64,000 nt of DNA from Chryseobacterium sp. R2A-55 (lineage in GTDB: Bacteria > Bacteroidota > Bacteroidia > Flavobacteriales > Weeksellaceae), in contig NZ_JACBFP010000001.1 in assembly GCF_021401085.1 (NCBI RefSeq), forward strand, positions 496,001 through 560,000. Reading direction: 5' to 3'. Positions 7,755 to 16,594 of this stretch are shown one piece after another. The notes beneath the pieces are model-generated. The model did no database searches, was not told where the DNA came from, and worked only from the letters and a program-made list of their open reading frames with translations. Position numbers and translations under genes: made by a program. Positions within the stretch are counted from its first letter, which is position 1; each line of letters opens with the position of its first letter.

Positions 7755-9203
7755 ATGTCTACAAATTATTCTAAGCAGACCAATTGGGGGCAGTTCGTGC
7801 CATTGGTAACTGTGTTTTTCTTTTGGGGTTTTGTTGCTGCGAGTAACGACATTTTGATCCCGGTTTTCAAGAAAGCTTTCAATCTGACCCAAAGTCAGAG
7901 CCAGTATGTAGCGGTTGCTTTCTATGTGGCCTACACAGTTGGTTCACTGATTTATATGTTTATTTCGAAAGCAATCAAACAGGACCTGATCAACAAAATC
8001 GGTTATAAAAACGGTTTGATAACTGGACTTCTGATTTCCGCAGCGGGAACACTTTTATTTTATCCGGCTGCAAATATGGGTTCATTTACTTTAATGATTT
8101 CAGGTCTTTTCACTGTGGGACTAGGGTTTTCTTTGCAGCAAATCGTTGCAAATCCCTTGGCTATTGAAATTGGTCCAACTGAAACTGGCTCACAACGTTT
8201 GACGATGGCGGGAGGAATCAATAATTTGGGAACAACGATAGGTCCATTAATAGTAGCTTTTGCTATTTTCGGTTCTGCAACCGCTTCCAATACTGAAGCC
8301 AGCATTGAATCCGTGAAAATTCCCTACCTGGTTCTGGGAGGCGCTTTTATTTTGGTGGCCATACTATTAAAATTTTCATCACTTCCACAAATCACACCAA
8401 CAATTACTGAAAATACAGACGATGATATTCCCGGTGAACACCGTACTTCTGCGCTACAATATCCGCAGCTTGTCATGGGGATGATCGCTATTTTTGTGTA
8501 TGTAGGTGTAGAGGTTTCCACCGCAAGTAATCTTCCAGCCTATATGGAAAAATCATTAGGTTTTCAAACCAAGGATATTGCGCCCTATATTTCGCTATAC
8601 TGGGCATCACTAATGATTGGTCGATGGACCGGTGCAGTGGAAGCATTCGATTTCAATGCAGGAATTAAAAAAGTCCTCAGGTTTTTGGCACCTTACCTTG
8701 CATTTGGAGTTTTCCTTTTGGTCAATGCTATTGCACAACATGATCTGTCCCATTTTTACATTTATGGAACGATCATTTTCGTGATGATTATCTGTGACAT
8801 TTTGAGCAAAGGAAATCCGGCGAGAATGCTTTTGATCTTTTCCATGATGGGAATTATAGCATTGGGGATAGGAATGTTGACCACCGGCATGACATCGGTT
8901 TATGCCTTTACCAGTGTCGGCTTATTCTGTTCCACTTTGTGGCCCTGTATTTTTGCTTTGGCGATCAACGGCTTGGGGAAGCACACCAACCAAGGTTCTG
9001 GATTTTTAATTATGATGATTATGGGAGGAGGCATTATTTCTTGGATCCAAGGAGCTCTTGCCGATGCCACAAATATTCATTTAAGCTATATCGTGGGTGT
9101 TCTCTGCTTTGCCTATCTTGCTTTCTATGCTATTCGGGTAAGTGGGATTCTAAAAGCTCAGGGAATTGATTTGGACAAACTTCAAAAAGAAGGTGAACAC
9201 TAA
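7755..9203 (+). CDS. Sugar:proton symporter, FucP-type major facilitator
   Basis: 482 residues with about twelve membrane segments. N-terminal landmarks of the FucP/glucose-galactose branch are visible: FFFWGFVAASNDILIPVFKK, QYVAVAFYVAYTVGSLI, and LGFSLQQIVANPLA with GGINNLGTTIGPL. In the C-terminal half come EVSTASNLPAY and SLYWASLMIGRWTG. Known relatives carry fucose, glucose, galactose or N-acetylglucosamine. The substrate cannot be read from sequence, and no sugar-catabolic gene is adjacent. The following DUF3810 gene overlaps its 3' end, suggesting co-transcription. Confidence 0.85.
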   Translation: MSTNYSKQTNWGQFVPLVTVFFFWGFVAASNDILIPVFKKAFNLTQSQSQYVAVAFYVAYTVGSLIYMFISKAIKQDLINKIGYKNGLITGLLISAAGTLLFYPAANMGSFTLMISGLFTVGLGFSLQQIVANPLAIEIGPTETGSQRLTMAGGINNLGTTIGPLIVAFAIFGSATASNTEASIESVKIPYLVLGGAFILVAILLKFSSLPQITPTITENTDDDIPGEHRTSALQYPQLVMGMIAIFVYVGVEVSTASNLPAYMEKSLGFQTKDIAPYISLYWASLMIGRWTGAVEAFDFNAGIKKVLRFLAPYLAFGVFLLVNAIAQHDLSHFYIYGTIIFVMIICDILSKGNPARMLLIFSMMGIIALGIGMLTTGMTSVYAFTSVGLFCSTLWPCIFALAINGLGKHTNQGSGFLIMMIMGGGIISWIQGALADATNIHLSYIVGVLCFAYLAFYAIRVSGILKAQGIDLDKLQKEGEH

Positions 9204-10260
9204 GAAAAATAAATATCAAACAAAGCGTTTTTGGGCAGGTTTTTTACTTGCCCAAATTCTTTTGTTTTTCATGCTTTCCAAAATAGGTTTTGCGGTAGAG
9301 CTTTTCGCAAGATTCTTTGAACTTAAGAAAAGATTTCATCAGCAGCTATTCGCGCGGATACCTTTCTCTGTGGGAGATGTTTTTTACATCGTGGTCTTCA
9401 TTTTTCTAGGCTTCATATTGATTAACACGATTCGCAAAGTGTCCCGAAACAAATCTTTGATTTGGCTTTTTGTGGCCATAAATTCCTTCTATTTCATCTA
9501 CCAGCTTTTTTGGGGAATGATGTACTTTCAGCACCCGATCCGCGAAAAACTTCCCAAAGGAGTAGTCACCGCAAAACAGACGAAGGAATTAGCTTTGATT
9601 TACTTGGATCGTTGCCGGAAAACCAGAGAATTGGTCAGCGAGGATGGGAGAGGAGTATTTGAAATTGAAAATTTTAAAGAAGTAGAAACCGAAATCCTGA
9701 GAAGGCAAAAACATCTGCCCAAAATAATCGGTTCCCAAAAATCGACCGCCATCAATTCCTTTAAACCAAGCTTGTTTAGAGGAATCATGAGCTATACTGG
9801 GATCTTCGGATATTATAATCCATTTTCTGCGGAAGCGCAGATTAATGCGGAACTTCCCTCCATATTTCTCCCTTTTACATTGGCTCATGAAAGTTCCCAC
9901 CAACTGGGTTTTGCCCGGGAACAGGAAGCAAATTTTGTAGGATACCTCATCGGGAAAGAGTCGGGGAATTCGGACTTAAGATACAGCACTGAGTATTTTG
10001 TTCTCAAATCACTTTTGAATGCTTTGGCAGAAAAGAATCCTGCATTTGTGAAGCAGGTCTTGAGCGCTTATTCTCCTGGCATGAAACGGGACCGGAACGC
10101 CGAGAAAGCGTTTATCAAAAATCATGCAGGAATTCTGGATTCTTTATTTGGGATCACTAACGATCTGTTTCTCAAATCCAATCAGCAAGACGGAAGTGTC
10201 ACCTATTCCTATTTCGTAAACCTTCTGATTCAGTACGAATACTCTCCCGATCAGCAATAA
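9193..10260 (+). CDS. DUF3810 membrane protein with zinc-peptidase motif
   Basis: The frame can start at TTG 9166, but the GTG at 9193 has an AAAAAGAAG leader and overlaps the transporter by only 11 bp, so I use it (355 residues). There are three hydrophobic N-terminal segments (about 17-36, 62-82 and 91-111 in this numbering), then a soluble domain. It contains LAHESSHQLGF, an HExxH signature (about residues 232-236), with a Glu in REQEANFVGYL 13 residues after the first His that could be the third metal ligand. This fits a membrane-anchored gluzincin-like peptidase. No substrate is known for the family. Confidence 0.75.
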   Translation: MNTKKNKYQTKRFWAGFLLAQILLFFMLSKIGFAVELFARFFELKKRFHQQLFARIPFSVGDVFYIVVFIFLGFILINTIRKVSRNKSLIWLFVAINSFYFIYQLFWGMMYFQHPIREKLPKGVVTAKQTKELALIYLDRCRKTRELVSEDGRGVFEIENFKEVETEILRRQKHLPKIIGSQKSTAINSFKPSLFRGIMSYTGIFGYYNPFSAEAQINAELPSIFLPFTLAHESSHQLGFAREQEANFVGYLIGKESGNSDLRYSTEYFVLKSLLNALAEKNPAFVKQVLSAYSPGMKRDRNAEKAFIKNHAGILDSLFGITNDLFLKSNQQDGSVTYSYFVNLLIQYEYSPDQQ

Positions 10261-10268
10261 AAAAGAAC

Positions 10269-10284
10269 CGTACTTTGCAGTACG
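10269..10284. terminator. Short hairpin after the DUF3810 gene
   Basis: CGTACT, loop TTGC, AGTACG (loop GCAA on the minus strand), flanked by a six-A run at its left. On the minus strand the hairpin is followed by GTTCTTTTTT, so it could stop leftward transcription. The plus side lacks a T-run. Confidence 0.45.
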
Positions 10285-10512
10285 ATTCTAAAAACACAAA
10301 TGATGAAAAAAAATTTATTGCCCCAAAACAGACGAGTGTCATATTTAAGGCGCGGTAAAATTACTACAAAATTTTCAAATAGCAAAATATTTATTTTAAA
10401 AATATCCACATCCCTACTCAATTTAATGGATTTGTTGTGAATTTACAGCATAATCCCTATATTTTTTTGAATTTTTACTAATGTTTGTTCGGCAATGAAA
10501 TTCATGCAAATG

Positions 10513-10538
10513 AAAAATCCCAACTGTTGTTGGGATTT
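10513..10538 (-). terminator. Intrinsic terminator downstream of tRNA-Met
   Basis: Minus strand: AAATCCCAAC, short loop, GTTGGGATTTTTC. This is a GC-centred stem followed by Ts, immediately after the tRNA 3' end. Confidence 0.8.
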
Positions 10539-10539
10539 G

Positions 10540-10613
10540 TAGCGAAGACGGGAATTGAACCCGTGACCTCAGGGTTATGAATCCTGCGCTCTAACCATCT
10601 GAGCTACCTCGCC
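10540..10613 (-). tRNA. tRNA-Met (CAT anticodon)
   Basis: A 74-nt cloverleaf on the minus strand. The acceptor GGCGAGG pairs with CTTCGCT (with two G·T pairs). The D stem is GCTC/GAGC, and the anticodon loop TTCATAA has CAT at 10577-10579. The T arm is ACGGG TTCAATT CCCGT. The discriminator base is A, and CCA is not encoded. The first acceptor pair is not the C1-A72 mismatch of initiators, so it is elongator-type. Because CAT is also used by tRNA-Ile with modified C34 (lysidine), that alternative is not fully excluded. Confidence 0.93.
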
Positions 10614-10628
10614 TGGTTTTGAGTGGTG

Positions 10629-10659
10629 CAAAGATAAAAATATTTTGTGATGTGGCAAA
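10629..10659 (-). promoter_or_regulatory. Promoter of tRNA-Met
   Basis: Minus strand TTTG (plus 10656-10659), 19 nt, TATCTTTG (plus 10629-10636). This is an exact match to the Bacteroidota consensus, 15 nt before the tRNA 5' end. Confidence 0.8.
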
Positions 10660-10661
10660 AA

Positions 10662-11945
10662 TTAATTCAAGTTTAAAAACTTTAGCAAATCTGCCACATG
10701 ATCAGGTTTTGCTATGATCTTATTGTTCGAATCCAGCACGAAATAGGTTGGTGTTGCATGAACATTATAGGTATCTACAAAACTGCTGTACCAGCCACGG
10801 AGTTCCGTATCATTAACCCATGGTAAATTCTTTACCTTATTTTCATAAGCTTCCTTTTCAACGTCTAATGAAAATGCGATCACTTCGGCTTTTTGACCTT
10901 TTATCTGATTATATTTTTCGATAATTTTTGGCAGTTCAGCTTCGCAATGAGAACATGTCGATGACCAAAATACGATGATCTTCTTTTCTGCCTTTAAGTC
11001 GTAAACCGATTTTGCGGTGCTATTCGTTGCGCGGTTAAACTTATAATCTGGAAATTTTGCACCCACCTCTGTATTGACATTCGCTGAAATGGTTCCTGAC
11101 AACCTTTGGTTAATGGTACATTTAAGATTTTTGGCTTCGGTAAGATATTTGGTCTTCAGATCCTGCATATCGTAGGCATCAAACAATTCAATCAGTTCAG
11201 ACAAAATGGTTTGTCCGCGCGGTGTCTCGGTGTTGACTGCGGTTAAAAGCTTATCAATGTCATTGGTGATATTGGTATTGGGTCCGATATTTAAATAAGC
11301 CACAAGGACAGGGCGTAATAAAGAGGAGGACTCCAGCTTTTCATCTGAGTTGGCTAAAAAGTGCACAATTTCTTCGTGTGTCAGAGGTTTTTTGGTCGCA
11401 GATTTTTCTACAAATCGGTTGTAATTCGTATTGTAGTACTGCACGAAAGGAAATTTGCTTAAATCTCCGTTACTAGTCGAGAGTCTTTGGATTTCTTCGT
11501 CAAGCGATTTTCCAAATGGTTGTCCGTCTTTGTAATACTCTTTGATTTGATAAAGTGCCGGTAGAATGTATTCTTTTTTTTGCTGGATATCTTGCAATTT
11601 ATTCATCAGCGAATTGCTTTCATCGAGATATTCAATCTTTGAAATTTTGTTCTTGGCGGCTTCAAATTTTAGCATGACATCCTTGTTTTCTGAAATAAAA
11701 TTGAGCGACGTGCCATTTTCAGGAAAATACAGCTTCATCATTCCCTGATAGGATTTCGGATATGCAATCTGCCAGATGTTTCCTTTTCGCAATTCTTTTG
11801 TGCTCAATATATCTTTAGATCCATTTAAAGTATAAAGATAAACTTCCCTAGGCGCAAAATCACCAGGCACCTCAATAGATATCTTAAACTGCGCCTGCAC
11901 CGAACAAATGGCTGCTAAGCTCAATATTCCAAATATTTTTTTCAT
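10662..11945 (-). CDS. Secreted thioredoxin-fold protein (TlpA/ResA-like thiol-disulfide protein)
   Basis: 427 residues. The signal peptide ends near AICSVQAQ. A beta-rich N-terminal domain (residues 20-105) resembles the DUF4369-type domain found in front of Bacteroidota TlpA proteins. A helical middle (110-280) follows, then a C-terminal thioredoxin fold with FWSSTCSHCEAEL (Cys331 and Cys334) and the cis-Pro loop HATPTYFVLD. It should act outside the cytoplasm in disulfide reduction or cytochrome and envelope maturation. The partner is unknown. It lies downstream of the T9SS cargo and the small membrane protein but behind a terminator, so co-transcription is uncertain. Confidence 0.82.
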   Translation of the reverse strand: MKKIFGILSLAAICSVQAQFKISIEVPGDFAPREVYLYTLNGSKDILSTKELRKGNIWQIAYPKSYQGMMKLYFPENGTSLNFISENKDVMLKFEAAKNKISKIEYLDESNSLMNKLQDIQQKKEYILPALYQIKEYYKDGQPFGKSLDEEIQRLSTSNGDLSKFPFVQYYNTNYNRFVEKSATKKPLTHEEIVHFLANSDEKLESSSLLRPVLVAYLNIGPNTNITNDIDKLLTAVNTETPRGQTILSELIELFDAYDMQDLKTKYLTEAKNLKCTINQRLSGTISANVNTEVGAKFPDYKFNRATNSTAKSVYDLKAEKKIIVFWSSTCSHCEAELPKIIEKYNQIKGQKAEVIAFSLDVEKEAYENKVKNLPWVNDTELRGWYSSFVDTYNVHATPTYFVLDSNNKIIAKPDHVADLLKFLNLN

Positions 11946-11962
11946 GGAGTAAATATAAAAAA

Positions 11963-11984
11963 ACTCACTGAGATTTCAGTGAGT
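11963..11984 (-). terminator. Intrinsic terminator after the small Pro/Gly-rich gene
   Basis: Minus strand ACTCACTGA, loop AATC, TCAGTGAGT, then a T-run (TTTTTTATATTT). It separates the T9SS-cargo unit from the thioredoxin gene. Confidence 0.8.
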
Positions 11985-12005
11985 ATATTTTGATTATAGA
12001 TAATC

Positions 12006-12215
12006 TCAAGCGATTTGTCTCTTTGACTTCCTAATAAAATAGAAAGTTAAGATTATTGCTGCGATGACTAAGACATATAGATAAAGATCTATTGGAGATG
12101 CAGGAACACCAGGCGTTCCCGTGTCGCCTCCATCTGGTGGTGGTGGATCTTCTGCATACAGTGAAAAATTAATTACTGAGCAAGCTAATAATATCAGTTT
12201 ATTTGATAGTTTCAT
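12006..12215 (-). CDS. Small Pro/Gly-rich single-pass membrane protein of unknown function
   Basis: 69 residues. It has an N-terminal signal peptide (MKLSNKLILLACSVINFSLYA), then a short Pro/Gly/Asp-rich linker (EDPPPPDGGDTGTPGVPASP, residues 22-41). A PIDLYLY motif leads into a membrane helix (about 45-61), and a basic end KSKRQ follows. The layout of linker, membrane helix and Arg/Lys cluster resembles sortase-like or PEP-CTERM sorting tails on an otherwise empty protein. Similar short flavobacterial proteins are often mislabelled signal peptidase in databases (from memory). It follows the T9SS cargo gene by 12 bp and is surely co-transcribed with it. Function unknown. Confidence 0.8.
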   Translation of the reverse strand: MKLSNKLILLACSVINFSLYAEDPPPPDGGDTGTPGVPASPIDLYLYVLVIAAIILTFYFIRKSKRQIA

Positions 12216-12227
12216 AATTCGAGTTTT

Positions 12228-14210
12228 TTATTTGATAATCTTACCCTGTACAATTTCTCCTTTGTCAGAAATTATTTTCACCAGATACACATTATTCAGA
12301 CTCTTCACAAGGTTAATCGTGTAATTCATGGATGTTGAAATTCCACGCTCAGAAAGCATAAGCTTGCCGCTCATATCAAAAACCTGGATATCTGCTTTCT
12401 TCCAGTTCGGATCAAAAATCACTACATAATGATCTATACCAGGATTATAAGCAATTACAGTCCTCGAAGGAACCGTTGCCTGACCATTGGCCAGAACACC
12501 TGAAGGAAGTCCGTAATAAACGTCATAAGCCTGTGTAGAAGCACCTCCCGCAGCCAAAATCATATTCTGATTTACCGGCTGCGTCACCCCATCAACACCT
12601 TTAAAATAGAAACCGTCATTAGTCGACAACAAATGCTCACCATCAGGAATCAATTCCCCATTTTCCTTAATCTGCATTTTGTATGAAACAATATCACCGG
12701 AATATTTCACCAGTTTAATGTTTTTTCCTTTGAAATTGTCCTCATTAGCTTCATTGATATAAAGCCAGTAAGATGAGGTGTAATTATTATCATAACCACC
12801 ATTTATAGGATCCTCTTCGTAAGTACCCAACAAATTGGTGGAACCCGCAGTAACCTGCGCCTTCGTGTTGCTGGAATGTCCGGTAACTCCGTTCGGATAT
12901 ACTACATAGTAAGTTCTTGCAACTTCTCCTCCGTTTGCGTTCAGACCAATTATTGCCAATTCTTTCACTGTTCCATTAACGGCTCCTCGATTGGCAATTA
13001 CGGAATAAGGCGTTCCGGTATTCCTGGAATAATAATTAAATCTTCTGAGATTAGAGAGATTGATAGTGGGAGTAACGGAGTTATTCAAAAGCTTGATCAT
13101 GAACGTGCCCATTGGACGAATCATCAAGTAATCTGTATCGCCCGTCCAAACACCATTTACATTAGTCACAAACTTAAACCCAACGATGCTTCCGCCAACA
13201 TTTGGATGATACTGAACATTGGTGGGTTCAAGACGAATACCATTGATATTGGGAACATAATCCGGATCCGTATTAACGTTCAGATTAGATAAATCTAAAT
13301 TTGTGAGGTACTGATTAGCGAAAAAATACATGTTTTTTCCATAATCGGTACCATCCCATACGTTACCCCTAGAATATGCAAAAGAATCTCCGAGGTAAGT
13401 GTTATATTTTTCGTTGTATTGGTTGATTGCGTTTCCGTTTGCTCCATAATTCACGCCCGCACCTGCACCTGACAGTGTACGTGAAAAATAAGTAACATCT
13501 GATACTGGAACTCCTTTGACTGTTCTGGTTTGGGAAGCAACATCTAAATTCTTACCGCCCAAGATATAGTAAGAGTACGGAACATAGGTCGCACTACCTA
13601 AAACGGTGGAAATACTCGGAAGGTTATCGAATACAATATTGTCGTTATTCCAAACCAGAATTTCATTCTGCGACCATCTTTGGGTATTAAACACTTTTCC
13701 AAGTTCAGCGCTCAAAGTGGACGCGGTTTTTCCATAAAACGGTACCGAAAATTGCTGATAAGCTCCATGATTTGGAGAGCGAAATTGCTGATCAACGATG
13801 CCCTTGATATTGGCCTGATTGATTCCCTTAATATAGAATTGCCCGTAAGTATAAGCTGGTGTTGCGGCTGAACTATTGGCATTCCAAGTGGAGTAAGCGG
13901 CCGGTTCATTTAAGGCATTCATAATTGTTCCTCCGGAAGTGGATCCTTCAAGTTTATCACTAGTCCCGTCCAAAGTTCGTAATACATCGTTTATAGCATC
14001 TGATGCTACAACCATTACATTTCCATGGTTTTCTAAGACACCTGTGTCTTTCACCTGCAATCCTCCACCATTATAAAGCAATGCATTTTTGCCTACATAT
14101 AGTACAGCCCCTCCATCAACATGGCTAAGAACTTTCGGTGTGGTGGTCATCTGCGCAGGAAGCGTAAAATACGCAACCAGCATACCCCCGATTAATAAAT
14201 TTCTTTTCAT
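12228..14210 (-). CDS. Secreted T9SS type A cargo protein of unknown function
   Basis: 660 residues. A signal peptide (MKRNLLIGGMLVAYFTLPAQM) precedes a long Asn/Gly/Tyr-rich beta domain with no motif I recognise (for example GGAVLYVGKNALLYNGGG and LENHGNVMVV near the start). The C-terminal 75 residues form the type A sorting domain: AYNPGIDHYVVIFDPN, then IQVFDMSGKLM, then a VYLVKIISDKG strand and a GKIIK end. The cargo crosses the outer membrane by T9SS and the tail is removed, with anchoring to the surface or release. The opening phrases resemble those in large flavobacterial surface proteins. It heads a two-gene unit with the small membrane protein. Confidence 0.85.
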   Translation of the reverse strand: MKRNLLIGGMLVAYFTLPAQMTTTPKVLSHVDGGAVLYVGKNALLYNGGGLQVKDTGVLENHGNVMVVASDAINDVLRTLDGTSDKLEGSTSGGTIMNALNEPAAYSTWNANSSAATPAYTYGQFYIKGINQANIKGIVDQQFRSPNHGAYQQFSVPFYGKTASTLSAELGKVFNTQRWSQNEILVWNNDNIVFDNLPSISTVLGSATYVPYSYYILGGKNLDVASQTRTVKGVPVSDVTYFSRTLSGAGAGVNYGANGNAINQYNEKYNTYLGDSFAYSRGNVWDGTDYGKNMYFFANQYLTNLDLSNLNVNTDPDYVPNINGIRLEPTNVQYHPNVGGSIVGFKFVTNVNGVWTGDTDYLMIRPMGTFMIKLLNNSVTPTINLSNLRRFNYYSRNTGTPYSVIANRGAVNGTVKELAIIGLNANGGEVARTYYVVYPNGVTGHSSNTKAQVTAGSTNLLGTYEEDPINGGYDNNYTSSYWLYINEANEDNFKGKNIKLVKYSGDIVSYKMQIKENGELIPDGEHLLSTNDGFYFKGVDGVTQPVNQNMILAAGGASTQAYDVYYGLPSGVLANGQATVPSRTVIAYNPGIDHYVVIFDPNWKKADIQVFDMSGKLMLSERGISTSMNYTINLVKSLNNVYLVKIISDKGEIVQGKIIK

Positions 14211-14250
14211 TATGTTTTGTTTTTGTGTTTTTTGAGGTCAGAATCATACG

Positions 14251-14258
14251 CAAAGATA
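14251..14258 (-). promoter_or_regulatory. Promoter -7 box of the T9SS cargo unit
   Basis: TATCTTTG on the minus strand (plus CAAAGATA), 40 nt before the ATG. No TTTG at the ideal -33 distance. Confidence 0.45.
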
Positions 14259-14298
14259 TTCAATATTTTTTGAATTAATTATATATTTGAGTGAAATC

Positions 14299-15480
14299 TC
14301 ACAATTTAATATTGTCGTCAGACAGCACAATTTCTTTCCTTGCAGCGATGTCAAACATGTAGTCTTCCAACACCTTCTCCGTGGTGCCACGTAGCCCCCT
14401 CGCTCCAAGTCCTTTTTCCATAGTTTCCTCCACGATCTTCTCAATTGATTGATCCGTAAACTTCAACTTCACTCCATCCATTTTGAATAATTCCACAAAT
14501 TGGTTGACGATAGAGTTTTTAGGCTCCTTCATAATCCGGATCATGGTTTCCTTGGTAAGCCTGTCCAAATACGTCACAATTGGGAATCTACCCAAAAGCT
14601 CAGGGATGAGACCGAATTTCCGTAAATCAATTGCATTGATCTGACTCAAAATATAGTCTTCCTCTTCAGCTTTATTAAGTTTCTCCGAACTAAAGCCAAT
14701 TGCCTGCTTATTCAATCTTCTTTCAATGATTTCTTTGATGCCGTCAAATGCGCCTCCAGCAATAAAAAGTATATTTTTCGTGTCTACCTGGATGTATTTT
14801 TGATCCGGATGCTTCCTTCCTCCTTGCGGCGGAACATTCACTATGCTTCCTTCCAGCAGCTTCAATAGACCTTGTTGCACCCCTTCTCCGGAGACATCCC
14901 GAGTAATGCTCGGATTATCTGATTTTCTGGCAATTTTGTCTATTTCATCAATAAATACGATTCCCTTTTCGGCTTTTTCCACATCATAATCGGCAACCAT
15001 CAAAAGCCGAGAAAGAATACTTTCCACATCTTCACCCACGTATCCGGCCTCCGTTAAAATGGTGGCATCCACTATACAGAAAGGCACGTTTAATTCCTTG
15101 GCAATGGTTTTTGCAAGAAGCGTTTTCCCGGTTCCAGTCTCCCCAATCATGATGATGTTGGACTTCTCTATTTCCACTTCCTTATTTTCATTTTTCGCGT
15201 GGAGCAATCTTTTGTAATGATTATAAACGGCGATAGAAAGCTGCTTTTTCGCCTGGTCCTGTCCGATCACGTACTGATCAAGGAATTTTTTGATTTCTTT
15301 TGGTTTTTTAAGGTCTTCGATTTTATCGGCAGGCGAAAAACCATTCTTTGTCATACTGTCTTTCACGATAACGTGCGCCTGCTCAATGCAGTTCTCGCAA
15401 ATAAACCCGTTATTTCCGGAAACCAGCATTTTCACTTCATTTCTTTTCCTTCCGCAGAAAGAGCATTGGTTTGAATTCAT
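14299..15480 (-). CDS. clpX: ClpX, ATPase subunit of the Clp protease
   Basis: Hexameric AAA+ unfoldase that feeds substrates to ClpP. I start at the ATG at 15480 (MNSNQCSFCGRK), which gives 393 residues. The frame extends to 15519 without support. The zinc-binding domain has Cys6, Cys9, Cys28 and Cys31 (CSFC and CENC). Walker A GETGTGKT is at 113-120, Walker B FIDEIDKI near 170-180, and sensor and loop motifs include GYVGEDVE and GLGARGLR near the C-terminus. clpP is not adjacent. It lies downstream of greA and the HIT gene on the same strand. Confidence 0.97.
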   Translation of the reverse strand: MNSNQCSFCGRKRNEVKMLVSGNNGFICENCIEQAHVIVKDSMTKNGFSPADKIEDLKKPKEIKKFLDQYVIGQDQAKKQLSIAVYNHYKRLLHAKNENKEVEIEKSNIIMIGETGTGKTLLAKTIAKELNVPFCIVDATILTEAGYVGEDVESILSRLLMVADYDVEKAEKGIVFIDEIDKIARKSDNPSITRDVSGEGVQQGLLKLLEGSIVNVPPQGGRKHPDQKYIQVDTKNILFIAGGAFDGIKEIIERRLNKQAIGFSSEKLNKAEEEDYILSQINAIDLRKFGLIPELLGRFPIVTYLDRLTKETMIRIMKEPKNSIVNQFVELFKMDGVKLKFTDQSIEKIVEETMEKGLGARGLRGTTEKVLEDYMFDIAARKEIVLSDDNIKL

Positions 15481-15570
15481 AAATTGTACAATTATAGAAC
15501 AATGAGGATTAAAGATCACTCATCGATAGATTCCAGTTCATTTCGAAAACTGGCAAAAGTCATATTAAAG

Positions 15571-15960
15571 TTAAGCGTTCCTGATCGCATCTCGAATTTC
15601 AAGGTATTCATCCTCCGTTAGTTTCAAGCGGACATTTTTGAAATTCATGTCTTCCATCTTGTTAATCGGAATCAGATGGATATGGGCATGCGGAACCTCC
15701 AGTCCCACTACCGCCGAAGCGATCCTCTGTTGGGGATATGTTTTACCCAATTTCTTCGCCACACTTTGGGCAAACCCCCAAAGTTCCTTGAAATCCTCAC
15801 TTTCCATATCGAATATGAGGTCAACTTCTTTTTTGGGAATTACCAGAGTGTGTCCTTTGGCAATGGGCATGATGTCTAAAAAAGCAAGGAAATTGTCATC
15901 CTCAGCAATTTTGTACGAAGGAATTTCGCCGCTGATTATTTTCGTAAAAATGGAACTCAT
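15571..15960 (-). CDS. HIT-family nucleotide hydrolase (HinT-like)
   Basis: 129 residues, the usual size of bacterial HinT/Hit proteins. These are purine nucleoside phosphoramidases or diadenosine hydrolases. The histidine triad HAHIHLIP is at 91-98 with His95 the expected nucleophile. The N-terminal FTKIISGEIPSYKI and GHTLVIPKKE stretches are also family typical. It lies between greA and clpX, a common flavobacterial order. The physiological substrate is unknown. Confidence 0.9.
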   Translation of the reverse strand: MSSIFTKIISGEIPSYKIAEDDNFLAFLDIMPIAKGHTLVIPKKEVDLIFDMESEDFKELWGFAQSVAKKLGKTYPQQRIASAVVGLEVPHAHIHLIPINKMEDMNFKNVRLKLTEDEYLEIRDAIRNA

Positions 15961-16045
15961 GATTTAATTTTTTTTGAATGAGATAATTCGCAAATTTAAT
16001 CAGCAAAAACAGTTCCACAGAAGATGGCTTCCCACAAAATTTTCA

Positions 16046-16516
16046 TTAAAGGGAGATCTCCAAGACTTCAAAGGAAAGTTGGTTCCCATTTGGCAAAAGT
16101 ACTTCTGCCGTTTCGCCTACTGCTTTTCCAAGTAATCCTTTTGCTATGGGCGTATTCACTGATATTTTCCCTGATTTCAAATCACTTTCATTATCAGGAA
16201 CCAAAGTAAAAACCTGTTCCTTTTTGGTGCCGTTATTCTTTAATCTTACGGTGGTTAATATAGACACTTTTGAAGTATCTAGCAGGCTTTCATTGATCAC
16301 TTTTGAATTCACGATCATGTCTTTCAGTTTAGAAATCTTCATTTCCAACATTCCTTGAGCCTCCTTCGCCGCATCATATTCCGCATTTTCAGACAGGTCT
16401 CCTTTATCTCTTGCTTCTGCGATTTGCTGAGTAATTCTTGGTCTTTCAATGGTTTCCAGTTGCTCCAATTCAACTTTCATTTTATTCAAACCTTCCTGGG
16501 TTACATAACTTGCCAT
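16046..16516 (-). CDS. greA: Transcript cleavage factor GreA
   Basis: Rescues backtracked RNA polymerase by stimulating cleavage of the transcript end. 156 residues, full length. The N-terminal coiled coil carries the acidic tip (ARDKGDLSENAEYDAAKE, residues 36-53, with the catalytic Asp and Glu). The C-terminal FKBP-like domain shows NTPIAKGLLGKAVGE. The start MASYVTQEGL is standard. Its leader of about 70 nt holds a terminator-like hairpin. Confidence 0.96.
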   Translation of the reverse strand: MASYVTQEGLNKMKVELEQLETIERPRITQQIAEARDKGDLSENAEYDAAKEAQGMLEMKISKLKDMIVNSKVINESLLDTSKVSILTTVRLKNNGTKKEQVFTLVPDNESDLKSGKISVNTPIAKGLLGKAVGETAEVLLPNGNQLSFEVLEISL

Positions 16517-16540
16517 AATTTTTCTACTTTATCGTTAGTA

Positions 16541-16567
16541 TAAAAAAATAATCCGACATTTGCCGGA
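16541..16567 (-). promoter_or_regulatory. Terminator-like hairpin in the greA leader
   Basis: Minus strand TCCG, 8-nt loop GCAAATGT, CGGA, followed by TTATTTTTTTA. The stem is short (4-5 bp), so it could be an attenuator or chance. Its place between the -7 box and the greA start is what makes it notable. Confidence 0.3.
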
Positions 16568-16594
16568 CAATGTTTTCTATGTGGTTTTGTTTTA

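Noticed and set aside
10300-10440. A 46-codon frame with ATG after the DUF3810 gene
   Set aside because: No family resemblance, Leu/Ser/Lys-biased sequence as expected of AT-rich spacer, and no promoter or ribosome site that favours it.
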